64,000 bases of DNA, taken from assembly GCF_014898815.1 (NCBI RefSeq), contig NW_026515507.1, forward strand, positions 124,001 to 188,000. The letters are read 5' to 3'. The notes beneath the pieces were generated by a model. The model made no database searches, was not told where the DNA came from, and worked only from the letters and a program-made list of their open reading frames with translations. This DNA comes from Panonychus citri (taxonomy: Eukaryota; Arthropoda; Arachnida; Trombidiformes; Tetranychidae). Position 1 is the first letter of the stretch, and each line of letters begins with the position of its first letter. This document shows, in pieces, positions 38,107 through 48,982 of the stretch. The position numbers and the translations under genes were made by a program.

Positions 38107-39042
38107 ATTAAAATTAATGCCGGAACTCATCCCAATTTAGATTTGGTATTTGGGATACATATGGCTTATTGTCGCCTAAAGGAAGTGAGATACAATCGAA
38201 ATGGTTATGAAACCAAACTGATTTGTCGACCTGTTTGGATAGTGATCGTCGACGGAAACCAAGAGGTGATCTATGAATCCTTCGTTCGCTATAACGATAT
38301 TGAAAGGATGGACACCAACTATCATGGTCTTAGTCGTCAAGACGTAAAGTTTGCTAAAACTCTTCCATCCATCAGGGATCAAATTATCAAGTACTTGGCA
38401 ACAGCTAAAATGATTGTTGGCTCAGGCCTAATCAACATGTTCCGTGGACTCGGCCTAATGGCCTGTGAAATTGAACTTTTAAAACCCAAGTTACGAGAAA
38501 TCACTCATTATTTCTCGCCTTACGTTCAAAGTCCTTGTGCCCTCAGCCTAATAGCCTTCTTAGTGTTCCAAGGATTCACCATCCCGAACCGAGCTCATTC
38601 CCCAGGAATCGAAGCTCTATTGAGTATGAAACTCTATCTCGGATTCTGGCAAGAAATCGAGGAGAAAGTAAAGGAACTCGGTGATGGAATTCACTTTGCT
38701 AATGCAGTGTCAACCTGTGGAAATACTAAAGTATCGGCCCTATTCCAACTCTATTCTCAACGAGTTGAAGAAAATGAAGCCCATTGGCCAGAGGACTGGT
38801 TCTATTATGGAGTATCTAAAGATATTGTTTACAATCGACCAACCCCAAAGTTTGATGACAACTGTGTTAAAGCCTCAGGAATGGAATCACCACTTCGACT
38901 TTATGAACTACCATTGGTCAATCAAAAGGACCTCGTCGAAGATGAACAAGCAAAGATCAGAGCCATAACGGATCCAAAGATTTTGCAAAGTCGTTCCAAT
39001 CGTCAACTTGAAAGAAAACCTTCAGAGGTTTCATGGTCTTAA
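38104..39042 (+). CDS. Third coding region, C-terminal REX1/REXO1-like (DEDDh) exonuclease domain, catalytic residues replaced
   Basis: Open from at least 38104. The TTG at 38143 is an internal Leu codon, taken here as residue 1 for numbering. Residues 1-170 follow the layout of REX1/GOR-type 3'-5' RNA exonucleases. FGIHMAY sits where ALDCEMxY is expected, then WIVIVDGNQEVIYESFVRY, TNYHGLSRQDV, TLPSIRDQIIKYL, IVGSGLINMFRGLGL and HSPGIEALLSMKLYL. In active enzymes motif I is DxE, motif II has GHxLxxDL, and motif III is HxxxxD. Here motif I is G4-x-H6, motif II has Ser and Met99 for His and Asp, and motif III keeps His152 but has Glu157 for Asp. The fold is likely kept and the chemistry likely lost. 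PAN2 or ISG20/REX4 relatives are alternatives. The stop at 39042 is 11 bases before the 3' LTR. A tail of about 130 residues is unassigned. Confidence 0.6.
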   Translation, partial: KIKINAGTHPNLDLVFGIHMAYCRLKEVRYNRNGYETKLICRPVWIVIVDGNQEVIYESFVRYNDIERMDTNYHGLSRQDVKFAKTLPSIRDQIIKYLATAKMIVGSGLINMFRGLGLMACEIELLKPKLREITHYFSPYVQSPCALSLIAFLVFQGFTIPNRAHSPGIEALLSMKLYLGFWQEIEEKVKELGDGIHFANAVSTCGNTKVSALFQLYSQRVEENEAHWPEDWFYYGVSKDIVYNRPTPKFDDNCVKASGMESPLRLYELPLVNQKDLVEDEQAKIRAITDPKILQSRSNRQLERKPSEVSWS

Positions 39043-39053
39043 ATCCGAGGATG

Positions 39054-39891
39054 TGTCAGGAAAATTCCGTCCTCATTGATTTTCTTTCAATATTCCTAAT
39101 GGAACTTTTTCCAAAATCTTTAGACAATTGAACTAATCTAAATTAGTCTAGTCTAAAGACGTTTTCATTTTATTTTATCTTTATTTTAACTTTTTATTTT
39201 GATTTACCTTTGAGTAATTTGTTTTTCTTTATCTTCAGTTACTCTAATGAGACATTAATTTAACCTTATGGTTAATGATATTAATCTAATGATTAATTTT
39301 AATCTCATCTTCTCCCTTATCTTATGTACTATGATAAGGCTATAACCTTTCTTTATTAATTTTGTTTTCTATGTAACCAATTTGATGATTGGGCATAAAA
39401 GCCAAGTTACCATTTATGGTAATGTCTAATGACAAAGCTTAATGGCGCTAAAATTATGTTCCAATTATCAACCATATTTTAACCAAAAAGAAGTTAGTTA
39501 ACTCTGAGATCTTCAAGAGTAAATAACTCATTCTCTAAAGAGAAAATTTAACTTTCTTTGTGTAAAGGCTAAGGCCTAATTTTCATGTTCTTTCTTTTAA
39601 TTTTCATTAATAAATGTTTCAGCAGAATTTACAATTTCTAATAATCTTAATTCAGTGAGTAAACTCGGATAAGTGAGTTAAAGTTATCCTAAAAGAATTT
39701 GGTAAGACTGGGATTGTGAAGGGCCAGTTGAATCTCTTGTGATAGTAGCTTTTAATAACTAAAGTTAACAATTAACCAATTGATTCTCTTTACGTTAGTA
39801 GTTTAGATTACCTTAGTTAGAATCCCCTACAAAAGCCTAATCCACCTCACATCACATCATCTCTCCAAACATTCATCTATTTTTCCCTTCA
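39054..39891 (+). repeat. 3' long terminal repeat (838 bp)
   Basis: This is the direct copy of the 29717-30557 repeat, with the same TG...CA ends. It is three bases shorter overall after all run-length differences are summed. Its AATAAA lies at 39609-39614 and would be the functional polyadenylation signal of the element. The sequence just upstream (39045-39053, GAGGATG and neighbours) is only a weak polypurine tract. A second purine-rich stretch is at about 39010-39018. Confidence 0.95.
39609..39614 (+). terminator. AATAAA polyadenylation signal in 3' LTR
   Basis: Exact hexamer in the downstream LTR, the expected 3'-end signal for the genomic and any subgenomic RNA. The cleavage site is not determined. 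Confidence 0.6.
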
Positions 39892-39896
39892 CTCTC
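39892..39896. repeat. Target-site duplication, right copy (CTCTC)
   Basis: It directly follows the terminal CA of the 3' LTR and equals the left copy at 29712-29716. Confidence 0.75.
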
Positions 39897-41247
39897 TCAT
39901 CGAAATGTTTTAACTCCCGAATGTAAATAACCCATGTTACCATCTTCCCTTCCCCTCACTTTCTATCCATCTTCCAATATCATCCTAATAATGATGCTTA
40001 TGAGGATAATAATGATTATTTTATCCATTAATACCCATTGTCTTTACATAGACAATTTAATAATCATTGATTGTTTAGTATCGATAGAGATTTTGATAAA
40101 AAGTTTTTTTTTCGAGTTTCAAATTCAATGTTATTCAACTTTTACCTATTTCTATATCAGTCTCTTTTAATATGAATATTCACCATTGGATTACGAAGAC
40201 AAAATACAATATTGATTTAATGCTTAGACAAATGTAGTTGATTAATTGTTGATTGTTTACATGAAACTAATCTCTAAATAAGATTATTTTTTACATAGAA
40301 ATAATCAAGTGAATTACATTGATTAATTTCCTCTAGATTATCTTTAAATGATTAGTTAAAATTCAAGTTTTAGCTGTTACATTTAAAGGTTTACCTTTCT
40401 AATCTGTGATTAAAGTGAAAGGTGATTGATAAGCTTAAAGGTTGTAATTAGATAATAACAATTAAGGTGAGTAAAGTCAACAAACAATTAAAGTCAAGGT
40501 TTTTCTCTTTAAAGTGATTTGTATTTCATTCTGAAAGTCGCATTGTCACGATTAAAGTAATCACTAAGCTAAGATTAACAAATTAACAGTTTATGCTAAT
40601 TGATTTGTTCAATTGAACTCTAATTGTTATTTTGATCACTGAAAGAAATCAATTTTCCAGAACACAATTAGCATTTAACGAGAAAACTATTGGTCAACTT
40701 GATGGAGATAAAGATGATCATTCTAACATCTGATAATTTAGACCAATTAGATTAAAGATAAATTGAATTATTCTTGAAACATTCAATACAATTAAGCATA
40801 TTAAGTGTTATCATAATCTCTGTCATCATTGTCATTATCATCATGAATTGAATTGCAATGATTTCTATTGAAGAGCTTCGGGTTACCATAATGATACAGT
40901 AATAGAATTGAATTATATACCCTGAAGGAATTTCGTTTATTTTGAGTAGGAAAGTTGCCCTGAGCTTAGAAGATGAAGTAGAAGCAAAAGAAATTCTAAA
41001 GATCTTGAGAAAGAATAAAAAAAAGAGTAACTATTAGAATTTGATAAATTTAATGGACAGACGAAAAATGGTCAATTTGGTTATGCATTTTTTTATTATC
41101 TCATTGGAAAAATACAAAAATTGATTATATTGTAATTCAATTGAATTTAGATTCAATATTCAACTTCATTAACCAGTTTCAAGTAAATGTAATAGAATCA
41201 AACTCTTAACCATAATTTATGATTCGAAAAAAACTCCCAGCCAGTTA

Positions 41248-41262
41248 GCGCCATCTATTGGT
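41248..41262 (-). promoter_or_regulatory. CTCF-like motif
   Basis: GCGCCATCTATTGGT fits the reverse form of the CTCF consensus (SYGCCMYCTRSTGGY) at all positions but one. Known: CTCF is an architectural DNA-binding protein conserved in many arthropods. The same core also occurs inside arthropod transposons, so function is uncertain. Confidence 0.35.
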
Positions 41263-41458
41263 TATAATAGGAAATAGGTTGACAGATAAAAATTGTTTTC
41301 CTTAAACATAAATGAAAAAAAAAACTTGAAATTATCATAATTTTCCAAACAAATTGTTGATTATTAATGGTAAATGGATACTCTTGATCTTAGTGGGATT
41401 TCCGTTTATATTAAATGTTACAAATAATAATGCAAACTCGAAAGGTTCATGAATATAT

Positions 41459-41489
41459 ACACGAACTGTAAAGTGAATACAGTTCGTGT
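41459..41489. repeat. Hairpin, perfect 12-bp stem
   Basis: ACACGAACTGTA and TACAGTTCGTGT around AAGTGAA. It is too short for a typical pre-miRNA, and pairing does not continue outward. Confidence 0.75.
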
Positions 41490-43028
41490 GAATTGAGTTT
41501 GGTCAAGCTACTTATAAGCTTGAAAATTGCTTGAAGCTTTATCATGCAATTTGAGTATTTGGTTGTTATATTATTCAAACGGAAGTCAAAAGTAATGTAT
41601 TAAGATTTGATAAAGGATGTGTAGGGTTAAAGGCTTTTGGGGAAACGGAAATGGCTGGTGAAGTAAAGGTTATTCATAATTGTATTATCATGATACAAAT
41701 TTGAACGAAGAAAAAAAAACTTGACCAAATCAACTTGTATTGGGGACAAAATCATTAATCACTCAGCTAACAGAATATCTCAAAAATTATGTCAACTCAC
41801 AAATAACAAATAATATAAATGATTCGTTGAGCTAAGAATTCATCTATGGTAGAAATGGTGGAAATTTTTTCATGTATTTTTGAATTAGCGGACTGATTAC
41901 ACCAATTTAATAACTAGATTTATCCTGAGGGCAGTGAAACATTCAATAAAATTCATCCTAATTGAATATTGTTCATTTTTAGAATGTCCAATTTGCTGGA
42001 AGATGTAGTTGAAAAACAGCTTCCAAATCATCTTATCAATATAAATGACCAATTGAGATAATCTAACCAATCTAGAAACTAGAAGTCATCTATTGAATAA
42101 TAAAAAAAACACAAGAACAATATTAACCTTAGCTTGATTATCAACTGGTCACTTTTGTCCATCAACATTTACTATTAATATCATTGGGTGTTTATTTTAA
42201 GAAAATAAAAATAACCAAGAAGCTCAACAATATGAAGATTACGAAGTCTCTATCATTTCGTTTCTTATCCTCTTCTCAAGAGTCTAATCTTTGCCTTAGA
42301 AAAGAGAGAGAAAGAAAGAGAAAAGTAATCATCATGTTTATAATAATAACGATAAATACATAATGAGAATCAAGAATTCATTGAGGTTCTTAACAAGAAC
42401 AGTTCTCTCAATATCATTGAGGACACTTATCATTATTTAAGATGGTCAAATTGTTTATCCCCTCGGTAGGAATGATGCCTATTCAATATTCTGGTCACAA
42501 TCGAACAGCTATTTTCATTTATCCCATGAATTGAATCAATTGTATTGAATTAGATCAAGAATGATGTTCATGAGTAATAAACTATTCACTATCAATCTGA
42601 AACTCAGCTACATGGTCATCATGTTTATCTATTACCGTTTGTTTTCTGCTCAATTCGTATATCATATTTATATGATGAATCAAATGTAAGATTTTAAAAC
42701 ATAATCAATTGGGTAAATTCATTTTCTTATTTAATTATCTTCCTTTGTTATCATTACAGATAATTATGATTTCTAAGATCACGTGGGAATCTACTATATC
42801 TAAGAAAAGGTTATCTTATCCTTTACTTATCATCATTTCCTTTTCCTTTTTCTTTTAATCTAATCCAAAGAGTAGAGAGGTTTTTACTCTTTGATTAAAT
42901 CATTAATTAGTGTTTCTTTTTTTCAATTATTGTTTTCAAGCTTCATTTTACTAATCATAGTTAATTAATCCATTTCTTTCACTTTTCTTGTTTAGCTTTT
43001 CAGTTCAAATATAAAGTGTTTTAATTGT

Positions 43029-43043
43029 GTTGTGTTGTGTTGT
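43029..43043. repeat. (GTGTT)3 repeat
   Basis: Three pentamer units shortly before the palindrome at 43065. Confidence 0.8.
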
Positions 43044-43064
43044 TTGTCTAATTATTTGCTACTA

Positions 43065-43083
43065 AGGTCAACTCAGTTGACCT
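43065..43083. promoter_or_regulatory. 19-base palindrome with inverted AGGTCA half-sites
   Basis: AGGTCAACT and AGTTGACCT around a central C. AGGTCA is the nuclear-receptor half-site, here inverted with seven bases between. The symmetry is perfect, but the spacing is not that of a classic ecdysone element (one base). Binding is not established. Confidence 0.35.
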
Positions 43084-45013
43084 GAAGGTTATAAGTGTCA
43101 ATTTTGTCTCGTTTTTGAATGAAATTCAGAGCCAAAGTGCAACTGGATTCACCAGACCATTGGATTGGATCAACTGATTGTCAACTAATGCCTATTTAAT
43201 CGGGTGAATTCAGTACCACTATGAAATGAATATCGAGTTAATCAATTACTGACCAACCCTTTTTGAAGATACTATGAAATCTATCATTTCTTTTGTGTTG
43301 TTTTTTGCTGCTTATTTCATCTTACCATCATCAAGATTTATCATTTAATGATAATGCTCATGATGAAGGGAAAAAAAGATGCTGATCATTGGGAGAATGC
43401 AGATAATGATGATGAGTGGGAAAAAAGTGAGAAAAGTTTATGAGAAATTGATTCCATGAATGAATCCATTTGTAAAATTGCGATGAAATATCTTTCAGAA
43501 CTTTTCAAATGAAACTTATTCTCATAAATGAAAATGTTTTCACCATCATGTTACCATGCACTTTGTACTTTCTCTTTTCAATCATCAGATGAGAAGAATC
43601 ATCATCTCCATCATCATCATTCTTCAATTTAGTGAGTTGAAAAGAATCAAAAAATTTGATCTCTTTTTTTTCTCTATCTTTCTCTCTTTCCCGAGTCCAA
43701 TTCCAGTTCTTCCTGTCGTTAAGGTTCATTGAAAATTATCGAGCAAAAATTTCATTCATTCTTTTGTCTTCAATGCCAATACGTGACTTTGTTTTCTTTT
43801 CATCTGATTCTAATTCTGTACCTTTTCATGATTTATATAACAATAAGTATTCAAAATCCATTCCAATCTTTACTTGACTTACTTTCCATGCTAATGGCCA
43901 ACTAATATTCTGATACATTCGATTCATCAGAAATTGGCCATTGAAATGTTTTCCCAATCCAAGGTAATTGCAGAAATCCCTATTCATCTAATAGTCTGAG
44001 AATTTAATAATGAATAGAAAACTTTGATTTTCATTCAATTTTCATGGAAATGCTAAAAACCCACGTTGAATCAACATGATCCATTTACTTGATCATCAAC
44101 TGTTCTCGACATTTATTATTGGACTTCTCAAGTAATCAGACTCTAAGCTCAACATAATCTAATCGAGAAGACAATACATTTTGAGAGCAAGAAGAAATCA
44201 ATATATAAGTTCAAAAACAACATTTTCTTTAGAATTTTGTTTTGCTCTTTACTGATTCTTTTGTTTATCAATGAATATCAGGCAAAGTTCATGATAGTAT
44301 ATTCGAAAAATTCATTTCCATCTGAGAAAATTTTTCTTTTTAGCAATTTCTTTCCCTTTCTTTCTTTTCGCTCTGGTTAAAATTCATGTTTACTTTAATA
44401 AATTCTGTGTCTCATGTTTCCTGATTTTTCATATTCTTTATTTTTCCTGGTCTCATCTATTCACCATAAAGCTTGTATTCCATGATAACTGAATGATCAT
44501 TACAAGTACAGAACTTTTAACTCATTTTCAACTGGGAAGATGATAAATTTACATCTTCCATTTGGATAAGCTGATTATATCATCCTTTTTTTTTCGAGTT
44601 TACGTTCCATAGATTGACTTAACATTAATGTTTCGATTGCTAAGACCATGTAAGACAAAAAGGGAAAGAAAACCTTTGTTATTATTGTTTAAACTCATTG
44701 AATCTGAACAAATTTCATGTTTGTCTTTTCATCTTCTCCTTTCTCATCGATATATATATATAAATTCTGCTGAATCTTCAATATATTCAACAACATATAA
44801 TCTGATAAATGTAAATATCATGATGAATGAATTTCCCTTTTTTTCCAATCTAAAGGTTACAAAGACTATTCCTTTCCTCTGGTTGCTAGATTTTCATTCA
44901 CTATGATTCATTTTGAAGGACTAACAAAAAGTCTGATTGGAAGATTCAGCAATCATCATAATCATGATGAAGAAGGAAAAAATCTATGACATGATGAAGA
45001 TGAAAGAAACGAA

Positions 45014-45018
<5 letters not shown>

Positions 45019-45044
<26 letters not shown>
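45019..45044. repeat. (GA)n microsatellite
   Basis: About 13 GA units. Confidence 0.95.
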
Positions 45045-46534
45045 CATGATTAATGTTTATTCCAAACCAATCATCAGTTTCACATTTTCTTCTAATTTAA
45101 ATATTTTACTCAGAACCATTAGATAGAAAAACTATTGATTGATTGAAATGTCGACACTTAGTTTAATACGGTGAGAGAAAAAAAAAGATGAGGATGAAAA
45201 AATAATGGACAAAAAGATGATGTGACATTAATCATATGGAACTTTATTTCTCCACCTCTAAATCTCACCATAAATCAGAATCTAAACCATCAGCAGACTA
45301 TTAACTGATTGATTTGGGTGAATTAAATTCCAACATTTAATTTACGATCATTGTGCTTTTTAGTCTTAGAGATATACGAATGATTTTCATTGGAACAAAG
45401 AGTTTGAAAATTTGCTAAGAACTTTTGTTTTCTCCATCACCCTGAAAATCATTTTCTTCAGCAATTAATTTAATTGTAGGTGAAAATTTTCTTGTTACTT
45501 TTATCTAAATTTTCACAAGAAAACTGTTCAAGTTTGTGTTCATTGTTGACACTCTCAATCCTTCAGTTCCTCTTTCATATCTTTATCACCAACTGAACCT
45601 CATGAAAACCAGGGAAAATTCAAGGGAAAGAGAAAGAGAAAGATTTAAGTTTTCATTTTTATTTTTATTCTTTTCCATCATTCTGTCTGTCACCTTCAGT
45701 GAAATGTGATTGTAATAAATTGTCACCATCGTGGAAAAGGTTTAACTTTATCACTAAGTTTGTCATCATCTCTCATGAGATGAGAGAAATCGGTTAGATA
45801 AACTGAACTTTCAGAATAAAATCTGTTGAACTTTGAGCATCTTATTCAACTTATTTTACGTTCTTTTCTTCAATTTCAAATCTTTATCTTCTTTTCATCT
45901 TCATCTCAGATTATCCTACATGTTATTATGTCTATTTTTCTCTTCATCTTCCTCATCTATTTTCTCTGTCATCATTGTCTCAACTTGACACCATGAAAAT
46001 GTCAGATAAATTCCAATAGAAATTTTTTCTTTCTTTTTCTTTAATCAATTCGATATGTTTAAATGCTGAAAAAATAAACTTATATAACCAAGAAAGAAGA
46101 GAATTAAAATTAAATAGAAAAAGAAAAAGAAAAAGAAGCAATAAATTATTTACAAAGTTCGAAAGAAAGTTGAAATTTTCATCGACGATTGAGTTCTAAC
46201 CGTTTGCAGAACTGAATTATAAAAATAAGAGCAAAACAACAACAACAATCAGTTCAGACGAAACAAAACTTTCATGAATATAATAATTGTCAGTCAAGTC
46301 AAGAGAATGTATAATAAAATAAATATAATTTCGAGGAATAAAATTCTTATCAAAAGCGATAAAATTCAATTGATTGAAAAGGAAAATCAAAATGTCAAAT
46401 ATTCACACGAAAATTTATTTCGAAATAAGATTCAAAATTGATCATTAGAGCAATTTAAATAGCAACATTGGGTCAGATAATATACAGAAAGAAATTCATA
46501 TTACCAACTAGGAAATTCTGGTTGATTGAGATAA

Positions 46535-46711
46535 CATTAGATGGCGTGAGTAATACCTAGAAATCCCCTGGGATTTTCTAGTCTGGTTTCACCACAGTAG
46601 ATGGCGATTCTGGCTTAATATCTGAAACTCATTGATCGAAAGTTGAATCCCAAGTTTAATCCTCTTTTGAAATTAATTGTCATTAAACAGAATTGGTGCC
46701 AGAAGCGAGAG
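46535..46711 (+). mobile_element. Possible LTR end and primer-binding-site relic
   Basis: At 46689 a sequence ends ...TTAAACA, followed by GAAT and TGGTGCCAGAAGCGAGAG. TGGTGCC plus AGAAGCG resembles primer-binding sites that follow LTRs in some gypsy-type elements. Upstream are two copies of the core TAGATGGCG and a hairpin CTAGAAATCCC...GGGATTTTCTAG (46557-46581). No gag follows and no second LTR is seen, so at most this is a decayed LTR fragment. Confidence 0.3.
46592..46607 (+). promoter_or_regulatory. CTCF-like motif
   Basis: CCACAGTAGATGGCGA shares the AGATGGC core of CTCF sites. A second, weaker copy (CATTAGATGGCGTG) is at 46535-46548. They may simply be part of a transposon relic. Confidence 0.25.
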
Positions 46712-47482
46712 ATTTAGTTTGCAAACAAATCCTTAAATTAATGATGCAACTAATGAAACAACCAATTAATATGAGATCCACAATTGATTCCTAATCTCGA
46801 ATTACATCAAATAACAATGTTACTTTTAATTGCGCTAACTTATCTCTTTTTTTATTGGTATTACTATCATATAATACGAGCAATTAATCAAATTTTGGAT
46901 TACATCATTACCTGCACATCCAATTGAATTAAATTACTGAATAAAAAAGGTAAAACTTTAATATTATCTTTTGAAAACAAATTCTCTGACAATGTAAACT
47001 AATCGTAAAGTTGAGTGATATTTGGAAATTTGAGCTAAATATTAATATAATAATATCTAAATTTAGAGAGAAAAAAAGTTCTTACAACAATTTAACAAGT
47101 TTTTTTATTAGTATGAAATTTAGAATAGAAAATAAAAAGAGATTATCATTGAAGAGATAGAATTTAATCCTTTCGTCAGATTTACCTTCACAATCCATTT
47201 ACTGATATTATTATTATACTAATAAAGGATTGATTATAATTCTGATAATGATTTATATTACTTTTGGAGAGCGTATGAAGTTTTTAATCACAATCTATAG
47301 AGAACCATGTGAATACCATGGATGAAGATTTAATGGGTTTCAATGTTATTATCATATGGCTTATAATCATCTAAATTTTATGATGATGATGCTGAGAATT
47401 AAATTGTTAACGAGGAAGATGAAATTATCACTTGAAAGAAAATAGGATTACCAGTCAATAATATGAATCTCAATCTATTAGG

Positions 47483-47502
47483 AGATGATGATGATGATGA
47501 TG
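47483..47502. repeat. (GAT)n microsatellite
   Basis: About six to seven GAT units. Confidence 0.9.
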
Positions 47503-48964
47503 TTAATAAAGCTGGTGACTGAGAGTGATGATATAATAAAAATGTTCTCAGGTAAAATTAACTAATATTTTAAGATGAATTGCATGATGAATATAACTGA
47601 AAAAGTGGAAGATTTAAATTCTGTGAAAGATGATAAAGGAAAATTCGCTCCAATTGTCAATGGAAAAGGGATAATGATGAAGATGGAAGTTGGTTGATGG
47701 TGGATAATATTATGAAAGAATCCTTAGTGTTTATCTTTTCTTTTTGTTCTTCTTTTTCATTCAGCTGATAATGTTTTTCACCTCTTTGTCTTAGAAATGA
47801 TTGAGAAGATGAGGAAGATGTTCAGAATGAGTTGTTTCTACAGAGAGTAACTTGGAATGTGAATCATGATGAGCATGGTGATCATGATTATGTCTCTCTT
47901 GAGATTAATGCTTCTTAAAAAGTGATTGCTTTTTATGCCATTTTTTTAAAGTGTTGATCGAGTTTCTCCTCTTTAACTTGTACTAACTCTTTTAGAACTT
48001 TATTTTCTTCCCATTTAATAGAAACTTGAAATGTTCTCGGAAAATGAAAGAAAAGAAGACGAAGAAGAAGAAGATTTCATTTTTACTGACTTCCAATATT
48101 GAGCAAAAACTTTCTCAACGAATTACTTAATTTACATCTTAAGTGGATAATCTTTAAAGTTTATCTTGTATTCGAAACTTTTGAATAAACTTTTTTTCTG
48201 CCATTTGAACTGTACGATTCTCATCAGAACGTTGCAACAATTTTATAGATTATCAAAAGGGTTCTTGTAACTTGTCCATCTTATCTGTTAATCCATCATC
48301 TTCTCATTATCAAGTATTAACATTTATCTTTATCATTTCCAAGCTAAACTTTTTGTATGGTAATGTTAACTTCCATGTTATTATCATGTTAACATCAAAT
48401 TAAGAATCGTGTTCATGATAAGTACGTAAACAGAACTCTCGAACCTCAGTAGATTAGTTACCTTTAATCCTTGTATATACCTCTTTAGATATTTCTTACT
48501 TTTTTCCTGATTGAACTTGAATTGAGGCGATAAAGAAAAGCTCTGAGTTTCATTTATATATTCCCATGAACTCTCATAATCATTTACACCAAGAAAGATA
48601 AATTCAATTCTCTATTTATAGCATTCTTATTGGCCTCTTATTTCAATGTATGTATATACTACATTCTTGAGTATATGATAACAAATATATGATTAACTAT
48701 TACTTTCCACTTGCAAATCATTGTTGATTTCAGTTGTGAATGTTTCTCATTTCACCTTAGATTTGTAATCATGTAAACAGCAATTAAAATCAGACTAAAG
48801 TAAACATCAATCTGATTGTAAGAATTCAATTTTATCTCAGTAAATAATCTTCCATTCTAATCAATTAACTGATCATCTATCATTATCATGTAATGATAAC
48901 AATTCATGTGCTCATGAAAGCTAAGCTTATCTTAATTGTTAGATTGTAAATTATTGTTATTTTA

Positions 48965-48982
48965 TTTCCTACCGGTAGGAAA
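48965..48982. repeat. 18-base perfect palindrome
   Basis: TTTCCTACC and GGTAGGAAA with no spacer. The centre ACCGGT resembles the core of Grainyhead-type sites (AACCGGTT), but this is only a motif resemblance. Confidence 0.6.

Larger units (their letters stand above)
29717..39891 (+). mobile_element. Complete Ty3/gypsy-type LTR retrotransposon with an extra 3' coding region
   Basis: Seen: two near-identical LTRs (29717-30557 and 39054-39891) begin TGTCAGG and end CA. They are flanked by the same 5 bases, CTCTC, and enclose gag, protease, reverse transcriptase, RNase H and integrase in that order, followed by about 2.6 kb of further coding sequence. Known: integrase after RNase H and a GPY/F module at the integrase C terminus define the Ty3/gypsy (Metaviridae) group. 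Inferred: the element copies itself through a tRNA-primed RNA intermediate and inserted very recently, because no LTR substitutions are visible. The reading frames are interrupted in several places, often at short A, T, C or GAA runs, as expected of consensus sequencing errors. The 10.2-kb length is large for gypsy and is explained by the extra 3' region. Confidence 0.95.
39897..46532. other. AT-rich non-coding block
   Basis: No gene is supported. Notable items are the CTCF-like site at 41248, the hairpin at 41459, a palindrome at 43065 and a GA run at 45019. Confidence 0.65.
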
